Source: Nocardioides sp. BGMRC 2183
GTDB lineage: Bacteria > Actinomycetota > Actinomycetes > Propionibacteriales > Nocardioidaceae
NCBI GenBank assembly: GCA_008123405.1
Contig: VSSA01000002.1
Location: 62,001-126,000 of the forward strand
Length of the DNA: 64,000 nt
Direction: 5' to 3'
Shown one piece after another: positions 44,059 to 54,659 of the stretch (position 1 is the stretch's first letter; each line of letters opens with the position of its first letter). The position numbers and the translations under genes were made by a program. The notes beneath the pieces are model-generated. The model did no database searches and was not told the origin of the DNA. It saw nothing but the letters and a program-made list of their open reading frames with translations.

Positions 44059-44421
44059 TCAGGCACCGACCCGCGACAAGCACCGGTCCAGGTCGCGATG
44101 GAGGTCGTTGTACGACGCCGACGCCGACGCCGGTGTGGCACGGACGACCAGGATGCAGCCGTCCGGCAAGCGGCCGAGGCGCTCGCGCATCAGGTGGCGG
44201 AGGCGCCGCTTCACCTTGTTCCGCACGACGGATCCACCGACGGCCTTGCTGACGACGAACCCGACCCGCGGCCTGGCAGCGGGCCCCGACAACACCAAAG
44301 CCTCCTCACCCGAGTGGATGAGGAGGTGGGTGACGAGGGTCGCTGAGCCGGAGCGGCGGCCCGTCCGCGCTGCGCGACGGAACAGGTCCGCCTCGGTCAG
44401 GCGCGCGGCTCGCGGCAGCAC
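44059..44421 (-). CDS. rnpA: Ribonuclease P protein component
   Basis: A 120-residue protein subunit of RNase P, which matures tRNA 5' ends together with the RNA component. The RNR motif region is [22 protein letters not shown] (cited as [14 protein letters not shown]), and the N-terminal substrate groove strand is [19 protein letters not shown] chose the GTG at 44421, giving (M)[11 protein letters not shown], the family N-terminus, 25 bp after rpmH. The standard rpmH-rnpA order is kept. Confidence 0.94.
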   Translation of the reverse strand: MLPRAARLTEADLFRRAARTGRRSGSATLVTHLLIHSGEEALVLSGPAARPRVGFVVSKAVGGSVVRNKVKRRLRHLMRERLGRLPDGCILVVRATPASASASYNDLHRDLDRCLSRVGA

Positions 44422-44446
44422 GTCAACTCCGGCCACCGATCCGCGC

Positions 44447-44584
44447 TCAGACAGCGAGGCTCTTGCGGCCCTTCCGGCGCCGGCTCGACAGGATGGAGCG
44501 ACCCGCACGGGTGCGCATGCGCAGTCGGAAGCCGTGCGTCTTGTGACGACGACGGTTGTTCGGCTGGTACGTCCGCTTGCTCAC
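44447..44584 (-). CDS. rpmH: 50S ribosomal protein L34
   Basis: A 45-residue, very basic protein, complete for L34: [22 protein letters not shown] (cited as [17 protein letters not shown]) and [20 protein letters not shown]. The GTG at 44584 is preceded by GAGAGG in the reverse direction (plus-strand CCTCTC at 44591-44596). It is transcribed away from dnaA, the usual arrangement at oriC. Confidence 0.97.
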   Translation of the reverse strand: MSKRTYQPNNRRRHKTHGFRLRMRTRAGRSILSSRRRKGRKSLAV

Positions 44585-45116
44585 GTCTGACCTCTCAAAG
44601 GTGGTTGGGAAGGGCCTTCCGATGCGCGGCAGGTCACCGCGCCACGGGTCGGCCGGCACCGCGCAGCCACGCTTCCGCCCCGCTCACGCAGGGCAGAACG
44701 TCGTGGACATGCGGCGCCGGTCGACACCGGATGACCGATCCACGGTACGCGGTGGGCGGAGACAGGGTCAAACCAACGCACACCCCCGGATCCGGCGGCC
44801 GAGGAGGCGTCCGGGACAACCTGTGGATAGCGTCTTGATCCACAGGCCCGGAGAGGACTAGTTTCAAGCCTTCCGGGATTCCCCGCCGCTCCCTGGAGTG
44901 GACTTGGTGCCGACCCACACCGCAGGCCCGGATGCTCCTCACAATGTGCATCTGACCTGCGGATATATCGGTCATCACGCCAGCCTCGATCGGCCTCGGT
45001 CACGTTCCGCCCACCCCGGTGGAGCACCGTTCACAGCCTGTGGACAAACTTGTGGAACCACGATCCGGCACCCCGTTCGATCGTGGAGACCGACCAGCAG
45101 CGAGTGAGAGGCAGAC
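44585..45116. other. rpmH-dnaA intergenic region with DnaA-box-like sites
   Basis: About 530 bp between divergent rpmH and dnaA with no gene. It must hold both promoters. DnaA-box-like nonamers occur at 44822-44830 (TGTGGATAG, reverse of CTATCCACA), 44836-44844 (TGATCCACA) and 45039-45047 (TGTGGACAA, reverse of TTGTCCACA, the Streptomyces-type consensus), with TGTGGAACC at 45051-45059. The last two lie about 60-80 bp before the dnaA start and could serve autoregulation. Confidence 0.65.
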
Positions 45117-46694
45117 GTGACCGGGAACCCCGAGCACCAGGGCACCGACGACCCTACGACCGGACAGCCCGCGGTGAGTCCCGACGAGCGCCTGGCCCAG
45201 GAGTGGCGCGTGGTCGTCGACGACCTCCAGGCCCACCAGCGCGCATGGCTCCAGGCCAGCAAGCCGGTCACTCTGCACGGCACCACCGCCATCGTGGCGG
45301 TGCCCGACGACTTCACGCGCAAGCGGCTCGAGGGTCGCCTGCGTGGCCAGCTCGAGGACTCGCTGAGCGATCGCTTCGGTCACGAGGTCCAGCTCGCGGT
45401 GACGGTCGACGCCAGCCTGCTCACCGAGCCCAACGAGGGCAGCGACTCCTTCGCCGGCGAGTACACCGGCGGCGACGTACCAGAGGAAGTCGCGGAGGAG
45501 GCGCGGGAGAGCGTCGATATGTCGACAAGTGGCTATGTCGATGTGCCGACGCCACCCGAACGGAGCCCTGCGACCGGTTTCGATCCCGCCGAGCCGACCG
45601 GCGCCGGGGTGACCACCCCGGTCGGCCAGGGGGCACAGCCCAGTGCGGCGCCGGGCGAATCCCGACTCAATCCGAAGTACACCTTCGAAACCTTCGTCAT
45701 CGGTTCCTCCAACCGGTTCCCGCACGCCGCCGCGGTCGCTGTCTCCGAGGCTCCGGGCCGCAGCTACAACCCGCTGCTGGTCTACGGGGAGTCCGGACTC
45801 GGCAAGACGCACCTGCTGCACGCGATCGGCCACTACGTGCGCACGATCTACGCCGGCTCGAAGGTGCGCTACGTCTCCAGCGAGGAGTTCACCAACGAGT
45901 TCATCAACGCGATCCGCGACGACCGACAGGACCGCTTCAAGCGCAAGTACCGCGACGTCGACGTCCTGCTGATCGACGACATCCAGTTCCTGGAGGGCAA
46001 GACCCAGACCCAGGAGGAGTTCTTCCACACCTTCAACACGCTGCACAACGCGAACAAGCAGATCGTGCTCACCTCCGACCGGCCGCCCAAGCGGCTCGAG
46101 GCGCTCGAGGACCGGCTGCGCAACCGGTTCGAGTGGGGTCTGATCACCGACGTGCAGCCGCCGGACCTGGAGACCAGGATCGCGATCCTGCGCAAGAAGG
46201 CCGCGATGGATCGCCTCACCGCGCCCTCCGACGTGCTGGAGTTCATCGCCTCCAAGATCCAGACCAACATCCGGGAGCTGGAAGGTGCGCTGATCCGGGT
46301 CACCGCATTCGCCAACCTCAATCGCCAGGAGGTCGACCTGACCCTGGCCGAGATCGTCTTGAAGGACCTGATCCCCGAGGGCGGCGAACCGGAGATCACC
46401 GCACCGCTGATCATCGCGCAGACCGCTGCCTACTTCGGTCTGTCGATCGAGGAACTCACCGGCCCCAGCCGCGGCCGCCACCTGGTGATGGCCCGGCAGA
46501 TCGCGATGTACCTCTGCCGCGAGCTCACCGGACTGTCCCTGCCCAAGATCGGCGCTCAGTTCGGCAATCGCGACCACACCACCGTGATGTACGCCGAGCG
46601 CAAGATCAACCAGCTCCTCGGTGAACGCCGCGCGGTCTTCAACCAGGTCAGCGAGCTCACCAACCGGGTCAAGATGCAGGCCCGCCAGGGCTGA
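45117..46694 (+). CDS. dnaA: Chromosomal replication initiator DnaA
   Basis: A 525-residue initiator. Domain I is about 15-100, followed by an acidic Ser/Pro-rich domain II (about 100-180). Domain III, the AAA+ ATPase, starts at [18 protein letters not shown], with Walker [16 protein letters not shown] near 224-231, Walker [14 protein letters not shown], and sensor/box motifs [24 protein letters not shown] (cited as [11 protein letters not shown]). Domain IV ends with [21 protein letters not shown] and [16 protein letters not shown], which bind DnaA boxes. The GTG at 45117 follows AGAGGCAGAC. It opens the replication-start genes. Confidence 0.98.
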   Translation: MTGNPEHQGTDDPTTGQPAVSPDERLAQEWRVVVDDLQAHQRAWLQASKPVTLHGTTAIVAVPDDFTRKRLEGRLRGQLEDSLSDRFGHEVQLAVTVDASLLTEPNEGSDSFAGEYTGGDVPEEVAEEARESVDMSTSGYVDVPTPPERSPATGFDPAEPTGAGVTTPVGQGAQPSAAPGESRLNPKYTFETFVIGSSNRFPHAAAVAVSEAPGRSYNPLLVYGESGLGKTHLLHAIGHYVRTIYAGSKVRYVSSEEFTNEFINAIRDDRQDRFKRKYRDVDVLLIDDIQFLEGKTQTQEEFFHTFNTLHNANKQIVLTSDRPPKRLEALEDRLRNRFEWGLITDVQPPDLETRIAILRKKAAMDRLTAPSDVLEFIASKIQTNIRELEGALIRVTAFANLNRQEVDLTLAEIVLKDLIPEGGEPEITAPLIIAQTAAYFGLSIEELTGPSRGRHLVMARQIAMYLCRELTGLSLPKIGAQFGNRDHTTVMYAERKINQLLGERRAVFNQVSELTNRVKMQARQG

Positions 46695-47151
46695 GCGGCA
46701 GCACGACCCGCACCCACGACCCTGTGGAGGAACCGGTGAAAACTGTGCGAACTACACGGGGAGGATTCCGTGGAGCCACCGGGACCGGTCTCCCCAGCAC
46801 CGTCGCACTCCACACCGCGGCCCAGCGTCACCCGATTTCATCCACACGGTTGTCCCCCACCGGATCCGCGGCTGACCAGCAGGAACGAACCTTCTCCACA
46901 GTTTCCACCGGTGCTATTACTCCTCCCGAATTACCTAGGCACCAGACAGCTCGTGAACTTCTCCCGACCCCCTGCCTGGGGATGAACCTCCACCCAGCGC
47001 CCGCTGCCGATGCCCACACACCACGCAGCCAATGCCTGCGTGGCAGGATGCTCGGTGCAGGAAGGTCCGTGGGATTCGCGGACGGTTCACCAGATTCCCG
47101 GCATACGACGAACTCCTCGTCGATGGCCCGTCGCAGAAGAGGTACGCCGTA
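46695..47151. other. Putative oriC (dnaA-dnaN intergenic region)
   Basis: About 457 bp without a gene between dnaA and dnaN, the standard actinobacterial oriC site. Degenerate DnaA-box-like nonamers lie at 46723-46731 (reverse of TCCTCCACA), 46744-46752 (reverse of GTTCGCACA), 46838-46846 (TCATCCACA) and 46892-46900 (TTCTCCACA). The AT-richest patch is near 46912-46938 (GTGCTATTACTCC...GAATTACC), a possible unwinding region. The assignment rests on position plus these weak boxes. Confidence 0.7.
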
Positions 47152-48288
47152 GTGAAGTTCAGAGTCGACCGCGATGTCCTCGCCGACGCCGTCGCCTGGG
47201 CAGCGCGCAGTCTTCCGGTGCGTCCGAGCGCCCCCGTGCTGGCCGGTCTGCTGATCGAGGCGGGGGCCGACGGCCTGGTGCTGTCCACCTTCGACTACGA
47301 GACCTCGGCGCGAGCCACACTCGAGGCCGACATCAGCGACGAGGGCACCGCCCTGGTCAGCGGCCGTCTCCTCGCCGACATCTGTCGTGCCCTCCCCGCC
47401 AAGCCGGTCGAGCTGTCGCTGGACGGCGCCCGAGTCGCGGTCACCTGCGGTTCCACCCGCTTCTCCCTGCAGACCATGCCGGTCGAGGACTACCCGAGCA
47501 TTCCGGACATGCCGGCGGCCAGCGGCGTGGTGAGCAGCGAGGACTTCGCGCATGCCGTCGCCCAGGCGGTCACCGCGGCCGGACGCGACGACATGCTGCC
47601 GGTGTTGACCGGCGTTCGGCTCGAGATCGAGGGGGACAACATCGCCCTCCTCGCCACCGACCGTTTCCGACTCTCCCAGCGTGAACTGACCTGGCGTCCC
47701 AGCACGCCGGACGCCTCGATCGCCGCCCTGGTGCCCGCCAAGGTGCTCGGTGACACGGCGAAGTCGCTGACCGGCGGCGATGTGACGATCGCGCTCTCGG
47801 CCAGCGGATCCGGCGACGGCCTGATCGGGTTCGAGGGGCAGGGACCGGGCGGCGTACGTCGTACCACCACGCGACTGTTGGACGGCGAGTTCCCCAAGGT
47901 CCGCAGCCTCTTCCCGAACGAGAAGCTGACCGTGGCGAAGATCGAGCGCAAGGCGCTGATCGAGTCGGTCAAGCGGGTGGCGCTGGTGGCCGAGCGCAAC
48001 TCGGCGGTCCGCCTCGCCTTCGCCGACGGTGTGCTCACCCTCGACGCCGGATCCGATGACGAGGCGCAGGCCTCCGAGGGCGTCCCCGCGCAGATCGACG
48101 GCGACGACCTGGTCACCGGGTTCAACCCGCAGTTCCTGCTCGACGGCCTCAACGCGATGGACGAGGCCGAGGTCGAGCTGGCCTTCACCCAGCCGGCCAA
48201 GCCGGTGGTGATCAGCGGCGTGAGCGATGCCGACGCGGACGCGGCGAGCTTCCGCTACCTGCTGATGCCGCGTCGGCTGCTGAGCTGA
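47152..48288 (+). CDS. dnaN: DNA polymerase III sliding clamp (beta)
   Basis: A 378-residue clamp with three clamp folds (about 1-120, 125-250 and 255-378). It opens KFRVDRDVLADAVAWAARSLPVRPSAPVLAG (cited as VLADAVAWAARSLP) and includes DMLPVLTGVRLEIEGD and LLATDRFRLSQRELTW, ending YLLMPRRLLS, the partner-binding C-terminus MPRR(L/M). It encircles DNA and tethers the polymerase. The GTG at 47152 gives the family N-terminus. Confidence 0.97.
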   Translation: MKFRVDRDVLADAVAWAARSLPVRPSAPVLAGLLIEAGADGLVLSTFDYETSARATLEADISDEGTALVSGRLLADICRALPAKPVELSLDGARVAVTCGSTRFSLQTMPVEDYPSIPDMPAASGVVSSEDFAHAVAQAVTAAGRDDMLPVLTGVRLEIEGDNIALLATDRFRLSQRELTWRPSTPDASIAALVPAKVLGDTAKSLTGGDVTIALSASGSGDGLIGFEGQGPGGVRRTTTRLLDGEFPKVRSLFPNEKLTVAKIERKALIESVKRVALVAERNSAVRLAFADGVLTLDAGSDDEAQASEGVPAQIDGDDLVTGFNPQFLLDGLNAMDEAEVELAFTQPAKPVVISGVSDADADAASFRYLLMPRRLLS

Positions 48289-48362
48289 CCGGCGGTCTCG
48301 ACCCTCACCGGCCGAGGCGCACGTACGCACCACGTCCCCGCACGGAAACAGAGGTGACGCAG

Positions 48363-49268
48363 ATGGAGATCGGACTCGTCGGACTCGGGAAGATGGGCGG
48401 CAACATGCGCACGCGGCTGCGCAACGCCGGCCACACCGTCGTCGGCTTCGACCGCAACCCCGACGTGAGCGACGTCGACACCCTCGCGGCGATGGTCGAC
48501 GCGCTCCCCTCCCCCGCGGTGGTGTGGGTGATGGTGCCGGCAGGAGACCCCACGCACGCCACCATCACCGAGCTGAAGGAGCTGCTGAGCGAGGGTGACC
48601 TCGTCATCGACGGCGGCAACTCGAAATACACCGACGACGCCGCGCACGCCGAGGACCTCGCGACGGACGGCATCGGCTTCGTCGACTGCGGTGTCTCCGG
48701 CGGCGTCTGGGGCCTGCAGAACGGCTACGCCCTGATGTGCGGCGGTGCCGACGAGCACATCGCGCTCGCCCAGCCGATCTTCGACGCACTGAAACCCGAC
48801 GAGGGTGGTTTCGTGCACGCGGGCAAGGCGCCCGGGGCCGGGCACTTCGCCAAGATGGTCCACAACGGCATCGAGTACGCGATGATGCAGTCCTACGCCG
48901 AGGGCTGGGAACTGCTCGAGAAGGTCGACATCGTCGACAACGTGCCGGACATCTTCGACTCCTGGCGCAGCGGCACGGTGATCCGCTCCTGGCTGCTCGA
49001 CCTGCTGACCGAGGCGGTCCAGGCCGACGAGCACCTCGACCAGCTGCGCGGCTACGCCGACGACTCCGGCGAGGGCCGGTGGACCGTCGAGGCAGCGATC
49101 GAGAACGCGGTGCCGATGCACGTCATCGCCGCTTCGCTCTTCGCCCGGTTCACCTCGCGGCAGGAGGACAGCCCGGCGATGAAGGCGATCGCCGCGATGC
49201 GCAACCAGTTCGGCGGGCACGCCGTGCACACCCCGCCGCCCCCCGGCGGCGAGGAAAACCCTGGTTGA
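48363..49268 (+). CDS. gnd: 6-Phosphogluconate dehydrogenase, decarboxylating (short NAD type)
   Basis: A 301-residue pentose-phosphate enzyme making ribulose 5-phosphate and CO2. It has the Rossmann motif MEIGLVGLGKMGGNM, VIDGGNSKYTDD, the signature GFVDCGVSGGVWGLQNGYALM (cited as DCGVSGGVWG) and the catalytic lysine region GHFAKMVHNGIEYAMMQ. The ~300-residue length marks the short, usually NAD-dependent Gnd group. The ATG at 48363 follows AGAGG. It lies between dnaN and recF, as in other actinobacteria. Confidence 0.93.
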   Translation: MEIGLVGLGKMGGNMRTRLRNAGHTVVGFDRNPDVSDVDTLAAMVDALPSPAVVWVMVPAGDPTHATITELKELLSEGDLVIDGGNSKYTDDAAHAEDLATDGIGFVDCGVSGGVWGLQNGYALMCGGADEHIALAQPIFDALKPDEGGFVHAGKAPGAGHFAKMVHNGIEYAMMQSYAEGWELLEKVDIVDNVPDIFDSWRSGTVIRSWLLDLLTEAVQADEHLDQLRGYADDSGEGRWTVEAAIENAVPMHVIAASLFARFTSRQEDSPAMKAIAAMRNQFGGHAVHTPPPPGGEENPG

Positions 49269-49305
49269 GCCCTGGTGGACTGGCGCGAGCGATGTCGCGC
49301 TGGCG

Positions 49306-49713
49306 TCAGGCAGCGAGGACGGCGCGCACCACGGCGAAGACCAGCCAGGACGCCGCGATCGTGATGACGAGCGGGTGCCGTACCCAGCGGTCCACGTCCG
49401 GTCCGCTGCGCCCGGTCACCCGCGCCCGTACGACGAGCACCGCCAGCGTCAGCACCACGGCGATGCTGAGCAGCCCGAAGGGGTGGGCCAGGAACGACTC
49501 CCGCCACCACCCGTGGGTGGCATAGACCCACGACCGGGTCAGGCCGCATCCGGGACAGGGCAGCCCGGTGAGCAGGCGGAACGGGCAGAGCACCGGTCCG
49601 TCCTCGATCGTCTCCGGCGAGAAGAACACCGACGCCGTCAACGCGACGACCCCGCCACCGGCGAGCAGCTGGGCGCTCGTCGGGGACGGGGTCGTCGTAC
49701 GAAGGTCGGTCAC
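49306..49713 (-). CDS. DUF2752 membrane protein
   Basis: A 135-residue membrane protein with about three hydrophobic segments. The family signature is CPFRLLTGLPCPGCGLTRSW, with three cysteines and the conserved Gly/Pro frame. Function is unknown. It is on the opposite strand to dnaN/recF and 37 bp upstream of the TM2 gene's coding end in the leftward direction, so the two form a small leftward pair. Confidence 0.86.
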   Translation of the reverse strand: MTDLRTTTPSPTSAQLLAGGGVVALTASVFFSPETIEDGPVLCPFRLLTGLPCPGCGLTRSWVYATHGWWRESFLAHPFGLLSIAVVLTLAVLVVRARVTGRSGPDVDRWVRHPLVITIAASWLVFAVVRAVLAA

Positions 49714-49750
49714 GACACCATGATGCGTGACGCGGTGGTGCCGAAGGGAC

Positions 49751-50230
49751 TCAGCGGAGCGGACGGCCCTGGGCGTCCGGGATCTTGCGGAGCAGGATCA
49801 GGATCAGGTCGATCAGCGACCAGATGCCACAGCCACCCAGGGTGAGCAGCTTGGCGACGCCGAGACCGGTGTAGCCGAGGTAGAAGCGGTCGACGCCGAA
49901 GGAGCCGAGGAACCACGAGATGAGGACCGTGGTCAGCCACTCCTTGTCGGAGTAGAGGCCCGGGACGTCGCGGGCGGAGTAGTACTGCTGGGAGTCGGCA
50001 CTGCGGACCGGGGTGTCCGGCTTGATCTGTGCGGAGACCGCCATCTGGGCGAGGCTGCCGTAGTCGATGGGTCCCTGCTCCTGGCCCATGTAGGAGACGT
50101 AGAACGGGCCGGTCGGTGCACCGTAGCCGGCGGGCTGCTGGCCGTAGCCGTAGTTCTGGCCGCCCTGGTAGTTCGGGTCCTGAGGCTGGTCCCCGGGGGC
50201 GCCGTACGGAGGGTTCGGTGGTTGCGTCAT
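49751..50230 (-). CDS. GYF_2-TM2 domain membrane protein
   Basis: A 159-residue protein with a Pro/Gln/Gly/Tyr-rich N-terminus (1-40), a GYF_2-like domain (about 42-90, [21 protein letters not shown] cited as [15 protein letters not shown]) and a C-terminal TM2 domain with two membrane helices ([20 protein letters not shown], then [14 protein letters not shown]). The G-x-DRFYLG motif is typical of TM2. Function is unknown; GYF_2 domains often bind proline-rich peptides. Confidence 0.86.
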   Translation of the reverse strand: MTQPPNPPYGAPGDQPQDPNYQGGQNYGYGQQPAGYGAPTGPFYVSYMGQEQGPIDYGSLAQMAVSAQIKPDTPVRSADSQQYYSARDVPGLYSDKEWLTTVLISWFLGSFGVDRFYLGYTGLGVAKLLTLGGCGIWSLIDLILILLRKIPDAQGRPLR

Positions 50231-50361
50231 GCCGAGCAGCCTAGGCTGATCGCAGCCTGTTGAAACGTCGGTGGACGCCCCGCGGGCGAATTTTCGTGCC
50301 CGGAGCGTGCGTCGTGGCCCCGGGGCGGCGCCGACGAGGGCGCGGAGGAGAAGGAGGAGAC

Positions 50362-51504
50362 GTGCACGTCGCGCGACTGAGTCTCCACGACTTCCGCTCC
50401 TACGCGTCGGTCGACGTCGACCTCTCCCCCGGCGTCACCTCCTTCGTGGGCCGCAACGGCCAGGGCAAGACCAACCTGGTCGAGGCGATCGACTATCTCT
50501 CCCGGCTCTCCTCGCACCGGGTCGCCTCCGACGCCCCGTTGATCCGGTCCGGACAGCCCCAGGCGATCGTGCGGGCCGCCGTCGTGCGCGACGGACGGAC
50601 CGCGGTGCTCGAGGTCGAGCTCAACCCCGGCAAGTCCAATCGCGCCCGAGTCAACCGCTCACCACTCCCCCGGGCACGCGAGATCGTCGGCCTGGTGCGC
50701 ACCGTGGTCTTCTCCCCCGACGACCTGGCGCTGGTGAAGGGGGACCCGGGGGAACGCCGCCGCTTCCTCGATGAGCTGCTGGTCCTGCGAGCCCCCCGGT
50801 ACGCCGGCACGCGGGCCGACTACGACCGGGTGCTCAAGCAGCGCAACACCCTGCTCAAGACGCTCTACTCGGCGCGCGGCAGCAGCCGGGACGCGGCGCT
50901 GGCCACGCTGGCGGTGTGGGACGACCACCTGGTGACGGTCGGGAGCGAGCTGCTCGGAGCGCGGCTGCGGCTGGTGGCCGACCTGGCGCCGTACCTGGGG
51001 AAGGCGTATGAGGCGGTGGCGCGGGGGGCATCGCGCGATGACGCACGGATCGGGTACGCCGGGACCGTCGAGGTGGACGGGGTGCCTGGGACGGATCGGA
51101 TCGCCGACGTGTTCCGCGAGCGGCTGGCCGCGCGGCAGCGGGACGAGATCGACCGCGGGGTGACGCTGGTCGGACCGCACCGGGACGAGCTGCAGCTGAC
51201 CCTGGGGCCCGGCGACGACGCACGGCTGCCGGTGAAGGGCTATGCCTCGCACGGGGAGTCGTGGTCGTTCGCGCTGGCGCTGCGGCTGGCCTCCTACGAC
51301 CTGCTCCGCGCCGATGGCGACGACCCGATCCTGATCCTCGACGACGTCTTCGCCGAGCTCGACGTGGAGCGCCGCAGCCAGCTCGCGGCACTGGTCGCCG
51401 GGGCGGAGCAGGTGCTGGTCACCGCGGCGGTGGAGGCCGACGTACCGGCTGAGCTGCGTGGCGAGACGTTCCACGTCGCCGACGGGGAGGTACGACGTGG
51501 CTGA
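50362..51504 (+). CDS. recF: DNA replication and repair protein RecF
   Basis: A 380-residue SMC-like ATPase that loads RecA at gaps with RecO and RecR. It has Walker [15 protein letters not shown] (about 30-43), the central [23 protein letters not shown] (cited as [18 protein letters not shown]), the signature motif near [20 protein letters not shown] (cited as [14 protein letters not shown]) and Walker [12 protein letters not shown]. The GTG at 50362 has AAGGAGGAG before it. It overlaps the next gene by 8 bp. Confidence 0.96.
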   Translation: MHVARLSLHDFRSYASVDVDLSPGVTSFVGRNGQGKTNLVEAIDYLSRLSSHRVASDAPLIRSGQPQAIVRAAVVRDGRTAVLEVELNPGKSNRARVNRSPLPRAREIVGLVRTVVFSPDDLALVKGDPGERRRFLDELLVLRAPRYAGTRADYDRVLKQRNTLLKTLYSARGSSRDAALATLAVWDDHLVTVGSELLGARLRLVADLAPYLGKAYEAVARGASRDDARIGYAGTVEVDGVPGTDRIADVFRERLAARQRDEIDRGVTLVGPHRDELQLTLGPGDDARLPVKGYASHGESWSFALALRLASYDLLRADGDDPILILDDVFAELDVERRSQLAALVAGAEQVLVTAAVEADVPAELRGETFHVADGEVRRG

Positions 51505-52111
51505 CCCGGACGAGCGCGACGCCACCGATGGCCCGGAGGGGGTGGAGGAGTCGGCCGCCGAGGGGGTCGAGCACCAGCCCGACGGGCTGGACCTGGCCCG
51601 GAGCGCGATGCGGTCGGCGGCCGGATCCACCGCCCCCGCGGATTCACGGTCACGCCGCTCCTCCCGCACACCGGCGGGGAAGGACGGTCCGCAGCGCCGC
51701 AGCCGCCGGCTGCGACCCGGAGAGGCTCAGATGAGCGGGGCACACCCCGACGGTCGAGATCCCCAAGGCGTCGGCGCGGAGCTGGACCGGCTGATCGGCG
51801 ACCGTGGATGGGCGCTGGACCTGCAGGTCAGGGGTGTCTTCGCCCGGTGGGCTGAGATCGTCGGGCCCGAGATCGGCCTCCACTCCACGCCCGAGACCCT
51901 GCTCGACGGGGTCCTGGTGGTGCGGACCGAGTCCACCGCCTGGGCCACCCAGCTCAAGCTGCTCGCCGCGGACGTCGTACGACGCCTCAACGACGAGCTC
52001 GGCGACGGCACCGTGACCGTGGTGGAGGTGCGGGGGCCGAACGCGCCGAGCTGGAAGCACGGGCGACGCAGTGCTCGTGGGTCACGGGGGCCGCGGGACA
52101 CCTACGGGTGA
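51497..52111 (+). CDS. DUF721 / DciA-like protein
   Basis: A 204-residue protein with an acidic N-terminus and basic linker, then a DUF721 domain (about 95-190): [32 protein letters not shown] (cited as [16 protein letters not shown]) and [17 protein letters not shown]721 includes DciA, the helicase loader/operator that works with DnaB and DnaA in bacteria without DnaC. The C-terminal tail is basic. The GTG at 51497 follows GGGGAGG and overlaps recF. The recF-DUF721-gyrB order is widespread in actinobacteria. Confidence 0.88.
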   Translation: MADPDERDATDGPEGVEESAAEGVEHQPDGLDLARSAMRSAAGSTAPADSRSRRSSRTPAGKDGPQRRSRRLRPGEAQMSGAHPDGRDPQGVGAELDRLIGDRGWALDLQVRGVFARWAEIVGPEIGLHSTPETLLDGVLVVRTESTAWATQLKLLAADVVRRLNDELGDGTVTVVEVRGPNAPSWKHGRRSARGSRGPRDTYG

Positions 52112-52130
52112 GTGGTGGCGGGGTGGTGTG

Positions 52131-52223
52131 TGGGAGTTTCCCCGCTCAGCCGGGGAAACTCCCACTGACCCGGCAAACCTTTCTGTGGTCAGCGTGAGTT
52201 TCCCCGCTGCACCGGGGAAACTC
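52131..52223. repeat. Three-hairpin palindromic repeat R4
   Basis: Hairpin 1 has arms TGGGAGTTTCCCCG (52131-52144) and CGGGGAAACTCCCA (52151-52164). A central stem pairs CTGACC near 52165 with GGTCAG near 52187 around a loop with AAACCTTTC. Hairpin 2 has arms GAGTTTCCCCG (52196-52206) and CGGGGAAACTC (52213-52223). Its reverse complement aligns with R3 at 38929 through the first hairpin and the centre. Confidence 0.88.
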
Positions 52224-52506
52224 CCACCAGCCACACCAGAGCCCCGAACACCCACTTCGACGTATAGGGCTCTGGCGACACCCCTGTCTGGCGCGCAGAA
52301 TGGCGGTTGCAGGCCTCTGAGGCCCTATCGAGGGCCCCGGTGGTCCCCAGCCCGAGAGGCGATCCGTGATCTGAGGCCTTCTGCGGGGTATCATGGGGCC
52401 CTGGCCGGGACCATGCCGCCACCGGGACTCCGGGGCGCTCGACTCGGCCAGCGTCATGTCCGTCCTCGCGCGCCCGCGCGAGGCCCGCCGACCCGAAGAG
52501 GTTCGT
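52224..52506 (+). other. gyrB upstream region
   Basis: With the repeat before it, about 395 bp lack a gene between the DUF721 gene and gyrB. A possible -10 hexamer TATCAT lies at 52389-52394, but no good -35 is seen. An imperfect hairpin runs around 52312-52336 (GGCCTCTGAGGCC and nearby). gyrB expression in actinobacteria is often supercoiling-regulated; no specific signal is visible here. Confidence 0.4.
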
Positions 52507-54648
52507 GTGTCCACTGCCGACCAGTCCACGCCCGCGACACCCGACCAGGCATCTGAGCAGGCACCTGAGCGGGCTCCCGACGAGGCAACCACGGCGGCAG
52601 CCGCGACGGGTGACTACGACGCCTCCGCGATCCAGGTCCTCGAGGGCCTCGAGGCGGTCCGCAAGCGGCCGGGCATGTACATCGGTTCCACCGGTGAGCG
52701 TGGCCTGCACCACCTGATCTGGGAGATCGTCGACAACGCCGTGGACGAGGCGTTGGCCGGCTACTGCGACAAGATCGTGCTGACGCTGCAGGCCGACGGA
52801 TCCCTGAAGGTCGAGGACAACGGCCGTGGCATCCCGACCGGTACCGCCCCCGGCCAGGAGATCCCAGCCGTCACGCTCGCGCTGACCGTGTTGCACGCGG
52901 GCGGGAAGTTCGGCGGGGCCGGCTACAAGGTCTCCGGTGGTCTGCACGGTGTCGGTGTCTCCGTGGTGAACGCGCTGTCCACCAAGTTGAAGGTCGAGGT
53001 CAAGAACCGCGGCAAGCTCTGGGAGCAGGAGTTCTCCCTCGGAGACCCGGACTACGACCTGCGCGAGGTCCGCGACCTGGAGCCGGACGAGCGCACCGGC
53101 ACCACCGTCACCTGGTTCGCCAGCGAGGAAATCTTCGAGACCACGACGTACTCGCTGGAGACGATCACCACCCGGATCCGCGAGATGGCCTTCCTCAACA
53201 AGGGCCTGGAGATCGTGGTCATCGACGAGCGTGAGGACGCCGGCGATCTGGCCGACGCGGTCGCCGACGACACCGTCCCCGCGCGCGTCGACGGCGGGGC
53301 CGAGGGGACCGGCGCGATCAGGCGTGAGGGGGCCGGGCTGCGCCAGGTCTTCAAGTACGAGCGCGGCCTGATCGACTACGTCGAGCACATCAACCGCACC
53401 AAGCAGGCCGCGAACCCGACGGTGATCAGCTTCGAGGCAGAGACGCCGGCCGACGCCGACTCGCACATGAGCCTCGAGGTGGCGATGCAGTGGAACACCA
53501 CCTACACCGAGTCGGTGCACACCTTCGCCAACAACATCAACACCCACGAGGGCGGCACCCACGAGGAGGGCTTCCGCGCGGCGCTCACCAGCCTGGTCAA
53601 CGGCTGGGGCGAGGAGTGGGGCCTGATCAAGAAGCGTGAGGACCGGGTCAGCGGCGACGACATCCGCGAGGGCCTGACCGCGATCATCTCGATCAAGGTC
53701 GGCGAGCCGCAGTTCGAGGGCCAGACCAAGACCAAGCTGGGCAACACCGAGGCCAAGGGCTTCGTGCAGCGGGTGGTCAACGACCGGCTCGGCGAGTGGC
53801 TGGAGAAGAACCCGGCCGAGGGCAAGGACATCGTGCGGCGCGCCCAGGCAGCAGCCTCCGCCCGGATGGCGGCCCGCAAGGCCCGCGACCTGGCGCGCAA
53901 CCGCAAGGGCCTACTCGGTGGCGGCGGTCTGCCGGGCAAGCTGCGCGACTGCAGCTCGCGCAACCCCGAGGAGTGCGAGGTCTTCATCGTCGAGGGTGAC
54001 TCGGCGGGCGGCTCGGCGGTGATGGGCCGGGAGAACCGGATCCAGGCGATCCTCCCGATCCGCGGCAAGATCCTCAACGTCGAGAAGGCGCGCATCGACA
54101 AGGTCCTGGCCAACCAGGAGGTGCAGGCCATCATCTCCGCCCTCGGCACCGGTGTGCACGAGGACTTCGACATGGACAAGCTGCGCTACCACAAGATCGT
54201 GCTGATGGCCGACGCCGACGTCGACGGCCACCACATCAACACGCTGCTGCTGACGTTGCTGTTCCGGTTCATGCGACCGCTGATCGAGGCCGGGCACGTC
54301 TTCCTCGCGCAGCCGCCGCTGTACCGGATCAAGTGGAACAAGCCGCACGAGCACGAGTACGTCTACTCCGACGCCGAGCGGGACGCGGTCGTCGCCGACG
54401 GCCAGGCTGGAGGCAAGAAACTGCCGAAGGAAGCGCCGATCCAGCGTTACAAGGGTCTCGGTGAGATGAACGCCGACGAGCTGTGGGAGACCACGCTCGA
54501 CCCGGACCAGCGGGTGCTGCTGCAGGTGACGCTGGAGGACGCCGCGCAGGCTGACGAGATCTTCTCGATCCTGATGGGCGAGGACGTCGACCAGCGCCGC
54601 TCCTTCATCCAGCGCAATGCTAAGGACGTCCGATTCCTCGATATCTGA
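52507..54648 (+). CDS. gyrB: DNA gyrase subunit B
   Basis: A 713-residue ATPase subunit of gyrase. GHKL motifs are [34 protein letters not shown] and the P-loop [16 protein letters not shown] (cited as [12 protein letters not shown]). The TOPRIM domain has [22 protein letters not shown] and DADVDGHHI, and the C-terminus has [10 protein letters not shown]. The N-terminal ~35 residues are Ala/Pro/Thr-rich. I chose the GTG at 52507, which has GAAGAGG upstream; no intein is present. It introduces negative supercoils with GyrA. Confidence 0.98.
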   Translation: MSTADQSTPATPDQASEQAPERAPDEATTAAAATGDYDASAIQVLEGLEAVRKRPGMYIGSTGERGLHHLIWEIVDNAVDEALAGYCDKIVLTLQADGSLKVEDNGRGIPTGTAPGQEIPAVTLALTVLHAGGKFGGAGYKVSGGLHGVGVSVVNALSTKLKVEVKNRGKLWEQEFSLGDPDYDLREVRDLEPDERTGTTVTWFASEEIFETTTYSLETITTRIREMAFLNKGLEIVVIDEREDAGDLADAVADDTVPARVDGGAEGTGAIRREGAGLRQVFKYERGLIDYVEHINRTKQAANPTVISFEAETPADADSHMSLEVAMQWNTTYTESVHTFANNINTHEGGTHEEGFRAALTSLVNGWGEEWGLIKKREDRVSGDDIREGLTAIISIKVGEPQFEGQTKTKLGNTEAKGFVQRVVNDRLGEWLEKNPAEGKDIVRRAQAAASARMAARKARDLARNRKGLLGGGGLPGKLRDCSSRNPEECEVFIVEGDSAGGSAVMGRENRIQAILPIRGKILNVEKARIDKVLANQEVQAIISALGTGVHEDFDMDKLRYHKIVLMADADVDGHHINTLLLTLLFRFMRPLIEAGHVFLAQPPLYRIKWNKPHEHEYVYSDAERDAVVADGQAGGKKLPKEAPIQRYKGLGEMNADELWETTLDPDQRVLLQVTLEDAAQADEIFSILMGEDVDQRRSFIQRNAKDVRFLDI

Positions 54649-54659
54649 CAGGAGGCACG

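Noticed and set aside
50220-50230. Further copy of the GTTGCGTCAT repeat arm
   Set aside because: The match is the start codon and first codons of the TM2-domain gene (ATGACGCAACC), without a second arm.
38929-52223. GTTTCCCCG/CGGGGAAAC repeats as a CRISPR array
   Set aside because: Copies are scattered kilobases apart, inverted rather than direct, have no regular spacers, and no cas genes are present.
52507-54648. Intein in GyrB
   Set aside because: All GyrB motifs are continuous and the length is normal. GyrA likewise has no insert.
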